A stretch of DNA of 64,000 nt from Marinobacter sp. (lineage in GTDB: Bacteria; Pseudomonadota; Gammaproteobacteria; Pseudomonadales; Oleiphilaceae), in assembly GCA_022565395.1 (NCBI GenBank), contig JAIUMV010000011.1, positions 1 through 64,000 of the forward strand. The letters run 5' to 3'. The number at the start of each line of letters is the position of its first letter. Within the stretch, counting starts at the first letter, position 1. A program made the position numbers and the translations under genes. The notes beneath the pieces were generated by a model. It was not told where the DNA came from, did not search any database, and saw only the letters and a program-made list of their open reading frames with translations. Below are positions 25,430 to 34,826 of this stretch, piece by piece.

Positions 25430-26752
25430 ATGGCAGATCAAGACAGCATCAAAGTGAAGTTGGAAGTACCGTCGGCCAGCCGTCGGCGTTTTCTGCAGGG
25501 TTCCGCCGCGCTGGTGGGTGGTGCCGCCATCATGAGCACATTGCCGCAGGTCACCTGGGCATCCAGGGGAACCGGGCTTGAGACTACAGCGGCGAAATTG
25601 GGCTTTATCGCCCTCACCGACGCAGCGCCTCTCTTTGTCGCTCTGGAGAAAGGCTTTTTTGCCAAGCACGGTATGAGCCGGGTTGAGGTGCTCAAGCAGT
25701 CCTCCTGGGGGACTACGCGGGACAACCTGGTGCTGGGCTCTGCCCGCAACGGGATTGATGGCGCCCATATCCTGACCCCCATGCCCTATCTGATGGGTAC
25801 CGGTACGGTGACCAACAATCAGCCGGTGGCCATTAACATTCTGGCGCGCCTCAACGTAGCCGGCCAGTGTATTTCTGTCGGTCGCGAATATCAGGACCTC
25901 AAGGTGGGCGTGGATGCCACCGAGTTTGGCGCCGCCGTCGCCGCCAAGCGTGCAGGCGGAGCCGCCGTCAATGCCGCCATGACCTTTCCGGGGGGCACCC
26001 ACGATCTGTGGATTCGCTACTGGATGGCGGCTGCCGGGATCAACCCGGATCGCGACATTAACACCATTGTTGTGCCGCCGGCGCAGATGGTGGCCAATAT
26101 GCGGGTGGGCAGTATGGATACCTTCTGTGTCTGTGAGCCCTGGAACGAACAGTTAATCAACCAGGGTATCGGCTATACCGCCAACACCACCGGTGAGTTG
26201 TGGCACAACCATCCGGAGAAGGCGTTTGCCCTGCGGCAGGATTATGTGCAGGCCAATCCCAATGCTGCACGGGCGCTGACCATGGCCATTATTGAGGCGC
26301 AGATCTACTGCGAACAGCCGGAAAACATCGAAGAAGTGGCAACCATCTGTGCTCGCCGTCGCTGGATCAACGCACCCTATGCCGACATCATCAACCGTAT
26401 GAAGGGCACTTTTGACTACGGCACTGGCCGTGTGGTGGAAAACCATCCGGACCGTATGCGCTACTGGAATGATCATGCCTCCTACCCCTTCCAGAGTCAT
26501 GATCTGTGGTTCCTGGTGGAAAACATGCGTTGGGGGACCCTGCCCACCAGTCTGGATACCAGCAGCCTGATCAGCCGGGTGAATCGCGAGGATATCTGGC
26601 GCGAGGCGGCGACCGCACTGGGTGTCGACAGCAAGGATATTCCGGACTCCACCTCCCGGGGTAAGGAGACCTTCTTCGACGGCAAGGTGTTTGATCCAGA
26701 AAACCCCATGGCCTACCTGGATAGCCTGGCCATCAAGCGGCCCGTCGCGTAA
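25430..26752 (+). CDS. nrtA: Second NrtA-like binding protein, Tat-exported
   Basis: A 440-residue CmpA/NrtA family binding protein. Its signal peptide has a twin-arginine motif, SRRRFLQGSAALVGGAA, so it should be exported folded, unlike its Sec-type paralogue upstream. The mature start AAKLGFIALTDAAPLFVALEKGFF and the CVCEPWNEQLI segment are conserved. ATG 25430 follows GGAAGGAG and lies 22 bases after the leader T-run. The ligand may differ from that of the first system (nitrate versus nitrite or cyanate); sequence alone does not decide. Confidence 0.87.
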   Translation: MADQDSIKVKLEVPSASRRRFLQGSAALVGGAAIMSTLPQVTWASRGTGLETTAAKLGFIALTDAAPLFVALEKGFFAKHGMSRVEVLKQSSWGTTRDNLVLGSARNGIDGAHILTPMPYLMGTGTVTNNQPVAINILARLNVAGQCISVGREYQDLKVGVDATEFGAAVAAKRAGGAAVNAAMTFPGGTHDLWIRYWMAAAGINPDRDINTIVVPPAQMVANMRVGSMDTFCVCEPWNEQLINQGIGYTANTTGELWHNHPEKAFALRQDYVQANPNAARALTMAIIEAQIYCEQPENIEEVATICARRRWINAPYADIINRMKGTFDYGTGRVVENHPDRMRYWNDHASYPFQSHDLWFLVENMRWGTLPTSLDTSSLISRVNREDIWREAATALGVDSKDIPDSTSRGKETFFDGKVFDPENPMAYLDSLAIKRPVA

Positions 26753-26778
26753 CTGGCGGACGGCGAGGAGACTGAATT

Positions 26779-27645
26779 ATGAGCTTACAATCTGCGACCT
26801 CCGGTGTGCGCTATTTTCTGGCACGAAAAATGGACCGTGATGCCCACGACCGCGGCAGTCGGGTCATTCAATACCTGGTCTTCAATGTCACGCCGCCAGT
26901 GCTGGTGACGGCGTTGTTACTGGGGCTCTGGGAGCTGCTTTGCTCCGGCGCAGGTGCCGTATTGCCACCACCCTCCCAAGTGGTGTCGGATACCTGGGAG
27001 CTGATCACCAATCCTTTCTATGACCATGGCGGTAACGATGTGGGCATGGCCTGGCAGATCCTCGCCAGTCTGGAACGGGTGGCCTATGGCTATACCCTGG
27101 CGGTGATTGGCGGGGTGGCGCTGGGTGTGCTGGTGGGGCAGTCCACCTGGGCCATGCGTGGCCTTGACCCTCTGTTCCAGGTCTTGCGCACGGTGCCTCC
27201 GCTGGCCTGGCTGCCCATTTCCCTGGCCGGGTTTCAGGACAGTCACCCGTCCGCCATTTTCGTGATTTTTATCACGGCTATCTGGCCCATCATCATCAAT
27301 ACGTCGGTAGGTATCCGCAACATTCCGGAGGACTATCGCAATGTCGCCAAGGTGCTGCGCCTGAACGGCTTTGAGTATTTCCACCGCATCATGCTGCCGG
27401 CCGCCGCGCCCTACATTTTTACCGGTTTGCGTATTGGCGTTGGCCTGTCCTGGCTGGCCATTGTGGCGGCGGAAATGCTGATTGGTGGTGTGGGCATTGG
27501 CTTCTTCATCTGGGATGCGTGGAATGCCTCTCTCATCAGCGACATTATTCTCGCACTCGTTTATGTCGGTATTGTCGGCTTCATTCTCGACCGGTTGGTA
27601 GCCTTCATTGGCGTTCGTGTCACCCGTGGCACTGCAGAGGCGTAA
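26779..27645 (+). CDS. nrtB: Second nitrate-type ABC permease
   Basis: A 288-residue inner-membrane permease of the NrtB/SsuC type, with about six helices and the EAA loop near NIPEDYRNVAKVLRLNGFEYF. It lacks the charged insert of the first permease. It lies 26 bases after the binding protein and 15 bases before the ATPase gene, in one operon. Confidence 0.9.
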   Translation: MSLQSATSGVRYFLARKMDRDAHDRGSRVIQYLVFNVTPPVLVTALLLGLWELLCSGAGAVLPPPSQVVSDTWELITNPFYDHGGNDVGMAWQILASLERVAYGYTLAVIGGVALGVLVGQSTWAMRGLDPLFQVLRTVPPLAWLPISLAGFQDSHPSAIFVIFITAIWPIIINTSVGIRNIPEDYRNVAKVLRLNGFEYFHRIMLPAAAPYIFTGLRIGVGLSWLAIVAAEMLIGGVGIGFFIWDAWNASLISDIILALVYVGIVGFILDRLVAFIGVRVTRGTAEA

Positions 27646-27660
27646 GCCAGGAGCAAGATC

Positions 27661-28524
27661 ATGAGCAAGCATTATTTGACCATTGAAAAAGTAGACAAGA
27701 CATTCAGCAAGGGCGGTGTTTCCAGCCGGGTACTGGACAACATCAACCTACAGGTGGATCGCGGCGAGTACATTTCCATCATCGGCCACTCGGGCTGCGG
27801 CAAGTCCACCGTGCTCAATATCGTGGCGGGCCTTCTGGATGCCAGTTCAGGCGGTGTCATCCTCGACGGCAAGGAGGTCACCACCCCCGGCCCGGATCGC
27901 GCCATGGTGTTCCAGAACCACTCCTTACTGCCCTGGCTGACGGTCTATGAGAACGTTGCCCTGGCAGTGGACAAGACCTTTCGGGGCAGTAAAACGGCCA
28001 AGGAACGCAAGGAGTGGGCGCTGCACAACCTGGCACTGGTGAGCATGTCCCATGCACTGGATAAGCGGCCGTCGGAGATTTCCGGTGGTATGAAACAGCG
28101 GGTGGGCATCGCCCGGGCACTGGCCATGGAGCCCAAGGTGTTGCTGCTGGATGAGCCCTTCGGCGCCCTTGACGCCTTGACTCGCGCCCATCTGCAGGAT
28201 GAGGTGATGCGTATTCAGGCCGAGTTGCACAACACTGTCATGATGATTACCCACGATGTGGATGAAGCGGTACTGCTGTCAGACCGCATCGTTATGATGA
28301 CCAACGGCCCCTCCGCCACCATCGGGGAAATTCTCACCATCGACCTGCCCCGGCCACGAGACCGTATTGCCCTGGCGGACGACCCCAAGTACAACCACTA
28401 CCGCCAGGAAGTGCTGCGCTTCCTGTATGAAAAACAGCGCAAGGTGGAGCCCATTGACAGCCGTCGCAAGAGTTCCAGCAAGGAGCAGGAGAAGGATGCT
28501 GAAGCCTGCGCAGCCCAGGCTTAG
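27661..28524 (+). CDS. nrtD: Second nitrate-type ABC ATPase
   Basis: A 287-residue ATPase very similar to the first NrtD. Walker A GHSGCGKST, signature [15 protein letters not shown], Walker B LLLDEPFGALD and MITHDVDEAVLL are all intact, and the C-terminal VEPIDSRRKSS region has no regulatory domain. It ends just before a bidirectional terminator shared with nasR. Confidence 0.92.
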   Translation: MSKHYLTIEKVDKTFSKGGVSSRVLDNINLQVDRGEYISIIGHSGCGKSTVLNIVAGLLDASSGGVILDGKEVTTPGPDRAMVFQNHSLLPWLTVYENVALAVDKTFRGSKTAKERKEWALHNLALVSMSHALDKRPSEISGGMKQRVGIARALAMEPKVLLLDEPFGALDALTRAHLQDEVMRIQAELHNTVMMITHDVDEAVLLSDRIVMMTNGPSATIGEILTIDLPRPRDRIALADDPKYNHYRQEVLRFLYEKQRKVEPIDSRRKSSSKEQEKDAEACAAQA

Positions 28525-28540
28525 GGTGGGAAAAGGAAGT

Positions 28541-28573
28541 AAAAAAAACCGGGCTATCAAGCCCGGTTTTTTT
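28541..28573. terminator. Bidirectional terminator nrtD2/nasR
   Basis: CCGGGCT pairs with AGCCCGG around ATCA, with eight A before and seven T after, so it works for both the nrt operon and the convergent nasR gene. Confidence 0.93.
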
Positions 28574-28574
28574 G

Positions 28575-29861
28575 TTATTGCCACATCTCCGCCATGGAGA
28601 TCACCGCCTTGGCCACCTCGCCCAGCCGCTTGCCTTCGTTCATGGCAATGCGGGTGAGCAGGCGGTGGGCCTCGTCTTCACTCATCTGTTTCTGTTTCAT
28701 CAACAAGGCCTTGGCTCGTCCCAGCAGTTTGCGCTCTTCCAGCGCCTGCCGGGCTTCCGCCAGCTCGTCGTTCATTTGCTGCAGTCGCGCTGACTGGTTT
28801 TGCACCAGTTCCAGTACCGAGCGTCCCAGGCGTGGTGACAGCCCCTCATTGGCCAGGCTGGCAATTTCGTATTCACCGGCCAGTTCATCCTTGCTGAGCA
28901 TTACCACGAAAGCATCATGGGGTTCGTGCTTTTGCAGGTCACGGATCAGCACCTCGTGCTGGCTCAGGGCCTGGCGCGCTTCGGCAAACTTGATGGCACA
29001 GAGGTGGTGGAGGTGGGCTTCCAGCGCTTCTTCCACCACCTTCAGGTCGTCGATGCGTGACGACATCAGCTCAAACCACTGGCAGGTGTGCTCATCCCGA
29101 ATCAGTGCCTGATTGCTGTTGGAGCGGGCGACACCCCGCAAATAGCGAATAGGCTCCTGATAGGGTTTTTCCAGACAACGCTGGTAAAGCGCCAGTGACT
29201 GCTCATCGGCAAACTCGCAAAACAGTTCGAAGCAACGCTCCTGTGCTTCAAGCAGGTGCGTCATGCGCTCTTGTAGTGCGCGGGCAAACTGTCGGCCGGC
29301 AAAACCCACGGAGCCCGCGGCCCGCTCCTGGCCCGCCAGTTCCTTGCCATGCATGAGGTTGAACATGGCGACCAGTACCTTGGCAATGCCGGGGTCTGCG
29401 GCGGTATCGGCGGCCTCGAACACCACGGACAGCAGCACACGAATCAGTTCGATATAGATGCGAGTTGCAGCGTCTGCACTGATCTCCTGGCGCAGTACCT
29501 GGGCGCGCAGTGTCTCAATGCCGGACAGGCCGTGCAGGGCCGAGGCGATGCGCGACAGCAGGCGACTGCTGCCGTGGTCGCTGCCCAAGGCTTCCCGGGC
29601 CTGCGCCAGAGCGGCATAGAAGCCGTTGAGCTGGTCATCGGAGGCCTGACTGATGCCTTCCAGCTCATCACTGAAACGTTGCCCGCCGGAGCCAAGAAAC
29701 AGGTTGGACGCACCCCGTTCCCGCTGCAGCGCGTGTATCAGGTTACTGATGGCGACCACCAGTTGGCCCAGTTTCAGGAAACTGGTGAGATCCTGTATCT
29801 CGCATTGCTTGGATGCGATCAGAAAATCGGTGGCGTCGGGCTTGATAGCTGAAATAGCCAT
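28575..29861 (-). CDS. nasR: Nitrate-sensing antiterminator NasR (NIT-ANTAR)
   Basis: A 428-residue cytoplasmic regulator. Residues ~30-290 form the all-helical NIT domain that binds nitrate or nitrite, beginning ISNLIHALQRERGASNLFLG. The last ~55 residues are an ANTAR RNA-binding domain, with the RKLLGRAKALLMKQKQMSED helix and a C-terminal helix ending EVAKAVI. In Klebsiella, NasR stops termination in the nasF leader when nitrate is present. The two neighbouring nrt leaders carry matching hexaloop hairpins and are its obvious targets. ATG 29861 (MAISAIKPD) is preferred to the upstream 29885 codon. Confidence 0.93.
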   Translation of the reverse strand: MAISAIKPDATDFLIASKQCEIQDLTSFLKLGQLVVAISNLIHALQRERGASNLFLGSGGQRFSDELEGISQASDDQLNGFYAALAQAREALGSDHGSSRLLSRIASALHGLSGIETLRAQVLRQEISADAATRIYIELIRVLLSVVFEAADTAADPGIAKVLVAMFNLMHGKELAGQERAAGSVGFAGRQFARALQERMTHLLEAQERCFELFCEFADEQSLALYQRCLEKPYQEPIRYLRGVARSNSNQALIRDEHTCQWFELMSSRIDDLKVVEEALEAHLHHLCAIKFAEARQALSQHEVLIRDLQKHEPHDAFVVMLSKDELAGEYEIASLANEGLSPRLGRSVLELVQNQSARLQQMNDELAEARQALEERKLLGRAKALLMKQKQMSEDEAHRLLTRIAMNEGKRLGEVAKAVISMAEMWQ

Positions 29862-30083
29862 TGTTCTACCTACAGTATGGGGCATTCATGATACGTATTT
29901 AATCGCAATTATCAGGCCATGAGGCCGAAAAACCTTACTTTCCTTCGGTGTTAATGTGTTGCGCGCTGTGGATAATAGACCGGCGTTGTATGGCGTGAGT
30001 GTTACTTCGAACTGCGTCCTACAGGTCCATTGCTGCTCGATCAGCGTAACATCGCGTAGCGCTGCCAAACCTGGAGACAGAAT

Positions 30084-30722
30084 ATGTTAAGTCGAGAAGC
30101 TCAAGCGGTCAGAGACGCTCTTGTCGAGCAGGGCCTGGAAACACCCATGGTGGAAACGCCCATGACCGCGGAGCAGAAGGTGGAGCGCATCACCGGCCTG
30201 ATGGCTGAGGTGGCGGCCACCCTTGGGCTGGATTTACGGGATGACAGCCTGATGGATACGCCGCAGCGGATCGCCAAAATGTACGTGCATGAGATCTTCG
30301 CCGGCCTGGATTACGCCAGTTTCCCCAAAATCACCCAGATTGAGAACAAGATGGGTGTTGATGACATGATCCGGGTGCGGGACATCGAGGTGCTCAGCAC
30401 CTGTGAGCACCACTTCATCACCATTGACGGCACCGCCCGGGTCGCCTACATCCCCAAGGGCAAGGTTATCGGCCTGTCCAAGATCAACCGTATTGTGCGC
30501 TTTTTCAGCCAGCGCCCCCAGGTGCAGGAACGCCTGACCCAGCAGATTTTGGTGGCATTGCAAACCTTGCTGGAAGTGGAGGACGTGGCGGTGCAGATTG
30601 AAGCCATGCACTACTGCGTGAAAGCACGGGGGGTTATGGACAGCGGTTCGCGGACGGAAACAGTGGCGCTGGGTGGCGTGTTCCGCACGGACACCCAACG
30701 CCGACGGGAATTCCTGGCCTGA
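30084..30722 (+). CDS. folE: GTP cyclohydrolase I (FolE)
   Basis: Converts GTP to 7,8-dihydroneopterin triphosphate, the first step of folate and pterin synthesis. 212 residues, type IA. The zinc ligands are in STCEHHF (Cys, His) and HYCVKARG (Cys). The [16 protein letters not shown] and [15 protein letters not shown] segments are conserved. The ATG follows TGGAGACAG. No second folate gene is adjacent, and no Zur-type site was recognised. Confidence 0.96.
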   Translation: MLSREAQAVRDALVEQGLETPMVETPMTAEQKVERITGLMAEVAATLGLDLRDDSLMDTPQRIAKMYVHEIFAGLDYASFPKITQIENKMGVDDMIRVRDIEVLSTCEHHFITIDGTARVAYIPKGKVIGLSKINRIVRFFSQRPQVQERLTQQILVALQTLLEVEDVAVQIEAMHYCVKARGVMDSGSRTETVALGGVFRTDTQRRREFLA

Positions 30723-30731
30723 GGCCAAGCC

Positions 30732-31310
30732 TCAGTAGTCGTCGTCCTCGTCATCACCGTCAAAGTTCATGATGTCCTTAAGCTTCTGCAAGTGTGGCCT
30801 GACGGCCCGCTGGTCGGCTTCAGGCGCATTCTGCATGGCGGCAATAGCGCTCATGCTTTGTTCCATCATGGCGCGCATCTGAGCCTTCTGTTCCGCCGTC
30901 ATGAAGTCTGATGCTTCCAGCTCTGCCAGGGTCGCCTCCATTTCCGCCTGATACTGTGGCCGCTGGTTGGCGATTTCCAGGGTGATCATGGCGGCAATCA
31001 CCTTGTCGGCGACCTGGGCCCACTCACCGCTGTCCTTGAAGCCGTGTTTGCGTATTGCCCGGTCAACCTTGCCGTATATCTGATGGCCGCGCATGGCTTC
31101 AATCACATTGGTCATGGAACGCCATTCCTGATCGTCGATTCCGGTTTCGGCCTCAAAGGCGTCCAGCTCTGACTCAAGGGGTTTCAGTTCTTCCATAGTG
31201 GCAATAAAGTTGCGTACCTGCCGGTCGGTCAGGTTCTGCGCCGTGGCCAGGCTGCTGCCCAGCAGTAATAGCAACATCACAGTCAGATATTTGACGAGTG
31301 GGTGTATCAT
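30732..31310 (-). CDS. Exported helical protein of unknown function
   Basis: Not assigned to a family. A 192-residue product with a signal peptide (hydrophobic VMLLLLLGSSLATA) and a mature part that is almost entirely charged helix, with TAEQKAQMRAMMEQSMSAI near residue 145, ending in a very acidic DGDDEDDDY tail. A DUF2059-like or periplasmic chaperone-type fold is possible but only a guess. ATG 31310 has GGAGG four bases upstream; an in-frame ATG at 31325 adds five residues. Convergent with folE, nine bases apart. Confidence 0.75.
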   Translation of the reverse strand: MIHPLVKYLTVMLLLLLGSSLATAQNLTDRQVRNFIATMEELKPLESELDAFEAETGIDDQEWRSMTNVIEAMRGHQIYGKVDRAIRKHGFKDSGEWAQVADKVIAAMITLEIANQRPQYQAEMEATLAELEASDFMTAEQKAQMRAMMEQSMSAIAAMQNAPEADQRAVRPHLQKLKDIMNFDGDDEDDDY

Positions 31311-31370
31311 AGTGCCTCCATTCATGGGTGTTTGCGCCCTGGCGGACGCCGGGTACAGATTATCCGGTCA

Positions 31371-31389
31371 CCCTGAGTTTGTTGAAGGG
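31371..31389. repeat. Widespread CCCTGAG...GAAGGG-type repeat
   Basis: CCCTGAGTTTGTTGAAGGG lies in the gap before cobU. It belongs to the sequence type (CCTTCGACA..CTCAGG and variants) scattered between genes of many unrelated bacteria. The arms can form an imperfect hairpin. Function unknown; recognised from memory only. Confidence 0.5.
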
Positions 31390-31427
31390 CGCCAGACACT
31401 GACATCGGCCAATAGTGTAGAACAGAC

Positions 31428-31943
31428 ATGGCAAATCACATACTGGTGCTTGGGGGCATTCGCTCCGGCAAAAGTCAGCTGGCGGAGACGCTGATCAGCC
31501 AGTGCGCTGGCGCCGTCAGCTACCTGGCAACCGCCACTGCCGGTGATGGCGAAATGCGCCAGCGCATTCAGCAACACCAGGCCCGCCGACCGGCCCAGTG
31601 GGGCCTGGTGGAAGAGCCTCTGAAACTGGGTGAAACACTGAACAGCCTGGCCAGTGGTGAGGCGTCTGGGGTGTTGGTGGACTGCATGAGCCTGTGGCTC
31701 AGCAATCTGCTGCACGCTGGGGATGCGGTGTTCCACCAGGAACGTGCAGCTTTTCTGAATGCGCTGGCTGACTACCCCGCCGATGTCGTGATTGTCAGCA
31801 ATGAAGTGGGCCTTGGCACCATCGGCATGGACCCGTTGACGCGTCGATTCTGTGATGAACTGGGCTGGCTCAACCAGGATCTGGCCCGCCAGTGCCACCA
31901 GGTCCACCTGTCGATCGCCGGCCTGCCCCAGCGACTCAAGTGA
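31428..31943 (+). CDS. cobU: Adenosylcobinamide kinase/guanylyltransferase CobU
   Basis: Bifunctional enzyme of nucleotide-loop assembly: phosphorylates adenosylcobinamide and transfers GMP to it. 171 residues. The P-loop is LGGIRSGKSQLAE at the N terminus; VDCMSLWLSNLL and the VIVSNEVGLGTIGMDPLTRRF region are diagnostic. First gene of the cobU-cobT-cobC-cbiB-cobD run. A small ACCGGT hairpin follows its stop, and 266 bases with unusual repeats separate it from cobT. Confidence 0.95.
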   Translation: MANHILVLGGIRSGKSQLAETLISQCAGAVSYLATATAGDGEMRQRIQQHQARRPAQWGLVEEPLKLGETLNSLASGEASGVLVDCMSLWLSNLLHAGDAVFHQERAAFLNALADYPADVVIVSNEVGLGTIGMDPLTRRFCDELGWLNQDLARQCHQVHLSIAGLPQRLK

Positions 31944-32050
31944 ACCGGTGTGAAAACCGGTGCATGAAACCTGTTGCCTGAGGCCGCGATGCCACCCCAC
32001 CACCGACGCCCGACGGTGTCCGTGCCTATGAACTAAGAATTATTTTTCTT

Positions 32051-32114
32051 CCGTGTCTTCCGTGTTCGTCCGTGGCTAAAGAATTTTTTCCGCGTTCTTC
32101 CGCGGATTCCGCGG
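32051..32114. repeat. CCGYG triad repeat between cobU and cobT
   Basis: Six CCGTG/CCGCG units at 32051, 32060, 32070, 32090, 32100 and 32109 fall in two triads with 9-10 base periodicity, the first all CCGTG and the second all CCGCG, separated by a T-rich bridge. No protein is encoded. It resembles dispersed CCGTGG-type intergenic repeats seen in many bacteria. Confidence 0.5.
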
Positions 32115-32209
32115 CAAACAAGTTCCCCACCGTACCCGCGCCAAACTTGACAGCCCGCCAGGCACATTAGACCATCCCTGCCTTTCCCCTCTTGCATGGA
32201 CAGATACTC

Positions 32210-33262
32210 ATGGCATTGCCCGCTGCCTGGCTCAACCCACCACCCGCCCTGGATGAAACCCGCATTGCCAGCGGTCGTGCCCGCCAGTTGGATCTCACCA
32301 AACCCCCTGGCTCACTTGGGCGCCTGGAGGACGTGGCGGTAGCGCTCTGTGCCCAGCAAGGCACCGACCGCCCGGCCGTTGACCGGGTGCAGATTTCCAT
32401 TTTTGCCGCTGATCACGGTGTTTGCGAAGAGGGCATCTCGGCCTTCCCACAGGCGGTAACCGCCCAGATGATTGCCAACTTTGCTCATCAGGGCGCGGCC
32501 ATCAGCGTGCTGGCCCGGCATCTGGATGCCACCCTGGAGGTGGTGAATCTGGGCACCGTAGTCCCCGTGCCAAAGCTGCCGGGGGTGCTGGACCGCGTTA
32601 TTGCCCCCGCGACTGCCAACTTCGCGCAACAGCCTGCCATGACCGCTGAACAGGTCAGCCGGGCTCTACAGGCGGGTGATGAGGCCGCCGCCCGCGCCTG
32701 TGCTGCCGGTATGCAGCTCTTTATCGGTGGTGATATGGGCATTGGCAATACCACCAGTGCTGCGGCCCTGGCCTGTGCGTTACTGCATGAGCAGCCTCAT
32801 CACCTGGCTGGTCCGGGCACGGGTCTGGACGCCAAAGGCGTCGCCCACAAGGCCGAGGTTATTGCCCGCGCGCTGGATCGTCATGGTGCAGATCGTGAGC
32901 CGTTGGCGGTGTTGGCCTCCCTCGGTGGTTTTGAGATAGCCGCGCTGACAGGGGCTATCATGGGGGCGGCCAGCCGCCGCATACCCGTGCTGGTGGACGG
33001 CTTTATTGTGTCGGTCGCGGCGCTGGTGGCGGTACACCAGCAACCACAAGTGCGCCACTGGCTACACTTTGCGCATCGCTCCGGCGAACCCGGCCACGGC
33101 CGGGTATTGGAGGCGCTGGCAGCGGAGCCCCTGCTGGATCTTGGCATGCGTCTGGGTGAGGGTAGCGGTGCGGCGGTGGCGGTGCCGCTTTTGCGGCAGG
33201 CCTGTCAGTTGCATAATGAGATGGCCAGTTTCAGCGAAGCAGGGGTGAGCAATGCACTTTGA
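32210..33262 (+). CDS. cobT: Nicotinate-nucleotide:dimethylbenzimidazole phosphoribosyltransferase CobT
   Basis: Makes alpha-ribazole phosphate from nicotinate mononucleotide and the lower-ligand base. 350 residues. [13 protein letters not shown] binds at the active site, [17 protein letters not shown] is conserved, and the catalytic glutamate lies in [14 protein letters not shown] near the C terminus. ATG 32210 is chosen over an in-frame TTG at 32192. It overlaps cobC by 11 bases; in many genomes cobS sits here, but it is missing. Confidence 0.95.
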   Translation: MALPAAWLNPPPALDETRIASGRARQLDLTKPPGSLGRLEDVAVALCAQQGTDRPAVDRVQISIFAADHGVCEEGISAFPQAVTAQMIANFAHQGAAISVLARHLDATLEVVNLGTVVPVPKLPGVLDRVIAPATANFAQQPAMTAEQVSRALQAGDEAAARACAAGMQLFIGGDMGIGNTTSAAALACALLHEQPHHLAGPGTGLDAKGVAHKAEVIARALDRHGADREPLAVLASLGGFEIAALTGAIMGAASRRIPVLVDGFIVSVAALVAVHQQPQVRHWLHFAHRSGEPGHGRVLEALAAEPLLDLGMRLGEGSGAAVAVPLLRQACQLHNEMASFSEAGVSNAL

Positions 33263-33869
33263 CGACAACCCCACCCTGGTGGATTTGATCCGCCACGGGG
33301 AACCGGAAGGCGGTGCCCGTTTTCGCGGCAGTCAGGATGACCCCCTCAGTGATCTGGGCTGGCAGCAGATGCGGGCCGCACTGCTGCCCCAGGAGCATTG
33401 GGATCGGGTGGTAACGTCGCCTCTGTTACGGTGTCAGCAGTTTGCTGATGAAGTCGCCACCCGGCTGGGTGTTCCGCTGCATCTGGAACCGCGGCTGCAG
33501 GAAATCGGCTTTGGTGAGTGGGAAGGCCTCACCGCTGAGGAGATCCGCGCCCGGGACGGGGAGCTGCTTGACCAGTTCTGGCGGGATGCCGCCGCGGTGG
33601 TGCCCCCAGGCGCTGAGTCCATGGCGGATTTTACCCGACGCGTACAGTCCGCCTGGCAGGACTGGTCCCATGAATGTCGCGGTGAGCGGGTGCTGATGGT
33701 TTGCCATGGCGGCGTTATCCGGGCCGTACTGGGCCATATCCTGGACCTGCCACTACAACGCACCCTGTCCGCCTTTGCCGTGCCCTATGCCAGTCGCAGC
33801 CGGATCCGGCTCGATGACACCCCCCACGGCACCTTGACCTGCCTGTTGTCCCATGGTTATCACGACTGA
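33252..33869 (+). CDS. cobC: Alpha-ribazole phosphatase CobC
   Basis: A 205-residue histidine phosphatase that removes the 5'-phosphate of alpha-ribazole phosphate or adenosylcobalamin phosphate. The phosphohistidine is in DLIRHGE near residue 15, and the second catalytic histidine is in [26 protein letters not shown] is typical for the group. Placement between cobT and cbiB supports the cobalamin role over a generic phosphoglycerate mutase. Confidence 0.92.
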   Translation: MHFDDNPTLVDLIRHGEPEGGARFRGSQDDPLSDLGWQQMRAALLPQEHWDRVVTSPLLRCQQFADEVATRLGVPLHLEPRLQEIGFGEWEGLTAEEIRARDGELLDQFWRDAAAVVPPGAESMADFTRRVQSAWQDWSHECRGERVLMVCHGGVIRAVLGHILDLPLQRTLSAFAVPYASRSRIRLDDTPHGTLTCLLSHGYHD

Positions 33870-33905
33870 ATCCCGGGCCGTTGGCCTGCTGCCGGAACCC
33901 CCGCC

Positions 33906-34826
33906 ATGCTGACGGCCTGGCTGGTGTGTTGTCTGGCCCTGGTGCTGGACCGGCTGCTGGGCGAGCCCCGTCGCTGGCATCCGCTGGTGGGTTTCGGCAG
34001 GCTCGCGGGGGCTCTCGAAACCCGTATGAATCATGGTCGGCGCCGTATCATGCGGGGCGCCATTGCGGTTGTGCTGCTGGTGTTGCCGTTGCTGATGCTG
34101 GGGCTGTTAGTGCGCTCGCTGCCGTGGTTGCCGCAACTGGTGCTGGAGGTGCTGATACTATGGCTGGCGCTGTCTCTGCGCGGCCTGACTGAGCATGCCC
34201 GGGCAGTCATCGCACCCTTGCAGGCCGGTGACCTTGATTGGGCCCAGGCCATGGTGGGGCGCATTGTCAGCCGCCGTGCCGATCAGCTGGATGCAACCGG
34301 CGTTGCCACTGCTGCTACGGAGTCGGTGCTGGAGAATGGTGCCGATGCGGTGTTTGCCTCGTTGTTCTGGTACCTGCTGGCCGGCCCGGCCGGGGTTCTG
34401 GTGCACCGGGCGGTAAACACGCTGGATGCCATGTGGGGCTACCGCAATGAACGTTTCCTGCGATTTGGCCGCGTGGCTGCCCGCCTGGATGATCTGCTGA
34501 ACTGGATACCCGCCCGCCTGACGGCTCTGACCTATGCCCTGTTGGGGCGCACACAGCTGGCGCTGCAGTGCTGGCGCCGTCAGGCGCCGGGCTGGGACAG
34601 CCCCAATGCAGGTCCGGTCATGGCTGCGGGAGCGGGCGCGTTGGGTGTGCAGTTAGGGGGTGTCGCCCCCTACCGCGACGGCATTCATGATCGGCCCTTG
34701 CTCGGCGCCGGCCCGCAAGCGGATGCGGGCAGTATCGTTGCCGCACTGGCGCTGGTGCGACATGGGGCAGGATTGTGGATGGTGATCGTGGGCGCCGTCG
34801 CCCTGATGCTGGCTTTCAGCCTGTGA
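33906..34826 (+). CDS. cbiB: Adenosylcobinamide-phosphate synthase CbiB
   Basis: A 306-residue inner-membrane enzyme that attaches aminopropanol phosphate to adenosylcobyric acid. Conserved features are [18 protein letters not shown] at the N terminus, [20 protein letters not shown] and [15 protein letters not shown] in the middle. Several hydrophobic segments are visible. Its stop shares GTGA with the start of cobD, which supplies its aminopropanol phosphate substrate. Confidence 0.94.
   Translation: MLTAWLVCCLALVLDRLLGEPRRWHPLVGFGRLAGALETRMNHGRRRIMRGAIAVVLLVLPLLMLGLLVRSLPWLPQLVLEVLILWLALSLRGLTEHARAVIAPLQAGDLDWAQAMVGRIVSRRADQLDATGVATAATESVLENGADAVFASLFWYLLAGPAGVLVHRAVNTLDAMWGYRNERFLRFGRVAARLDDLLNWIPARLTALTYALLGRTQLALQCWRRQAPGWDSPNAGPVMAAGAGALGVQLGGVAPYRDGIHDRPLLGAGPQADAGSIVAALALVRHGAGLWMVIVGAVALMLAFSL

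Noticed and set aside
31326-31427. Second cobalamin riboswitch before cobU
   Set aside because: No B12 box or aptamer pattern in the 100 bases upstream of cobU.
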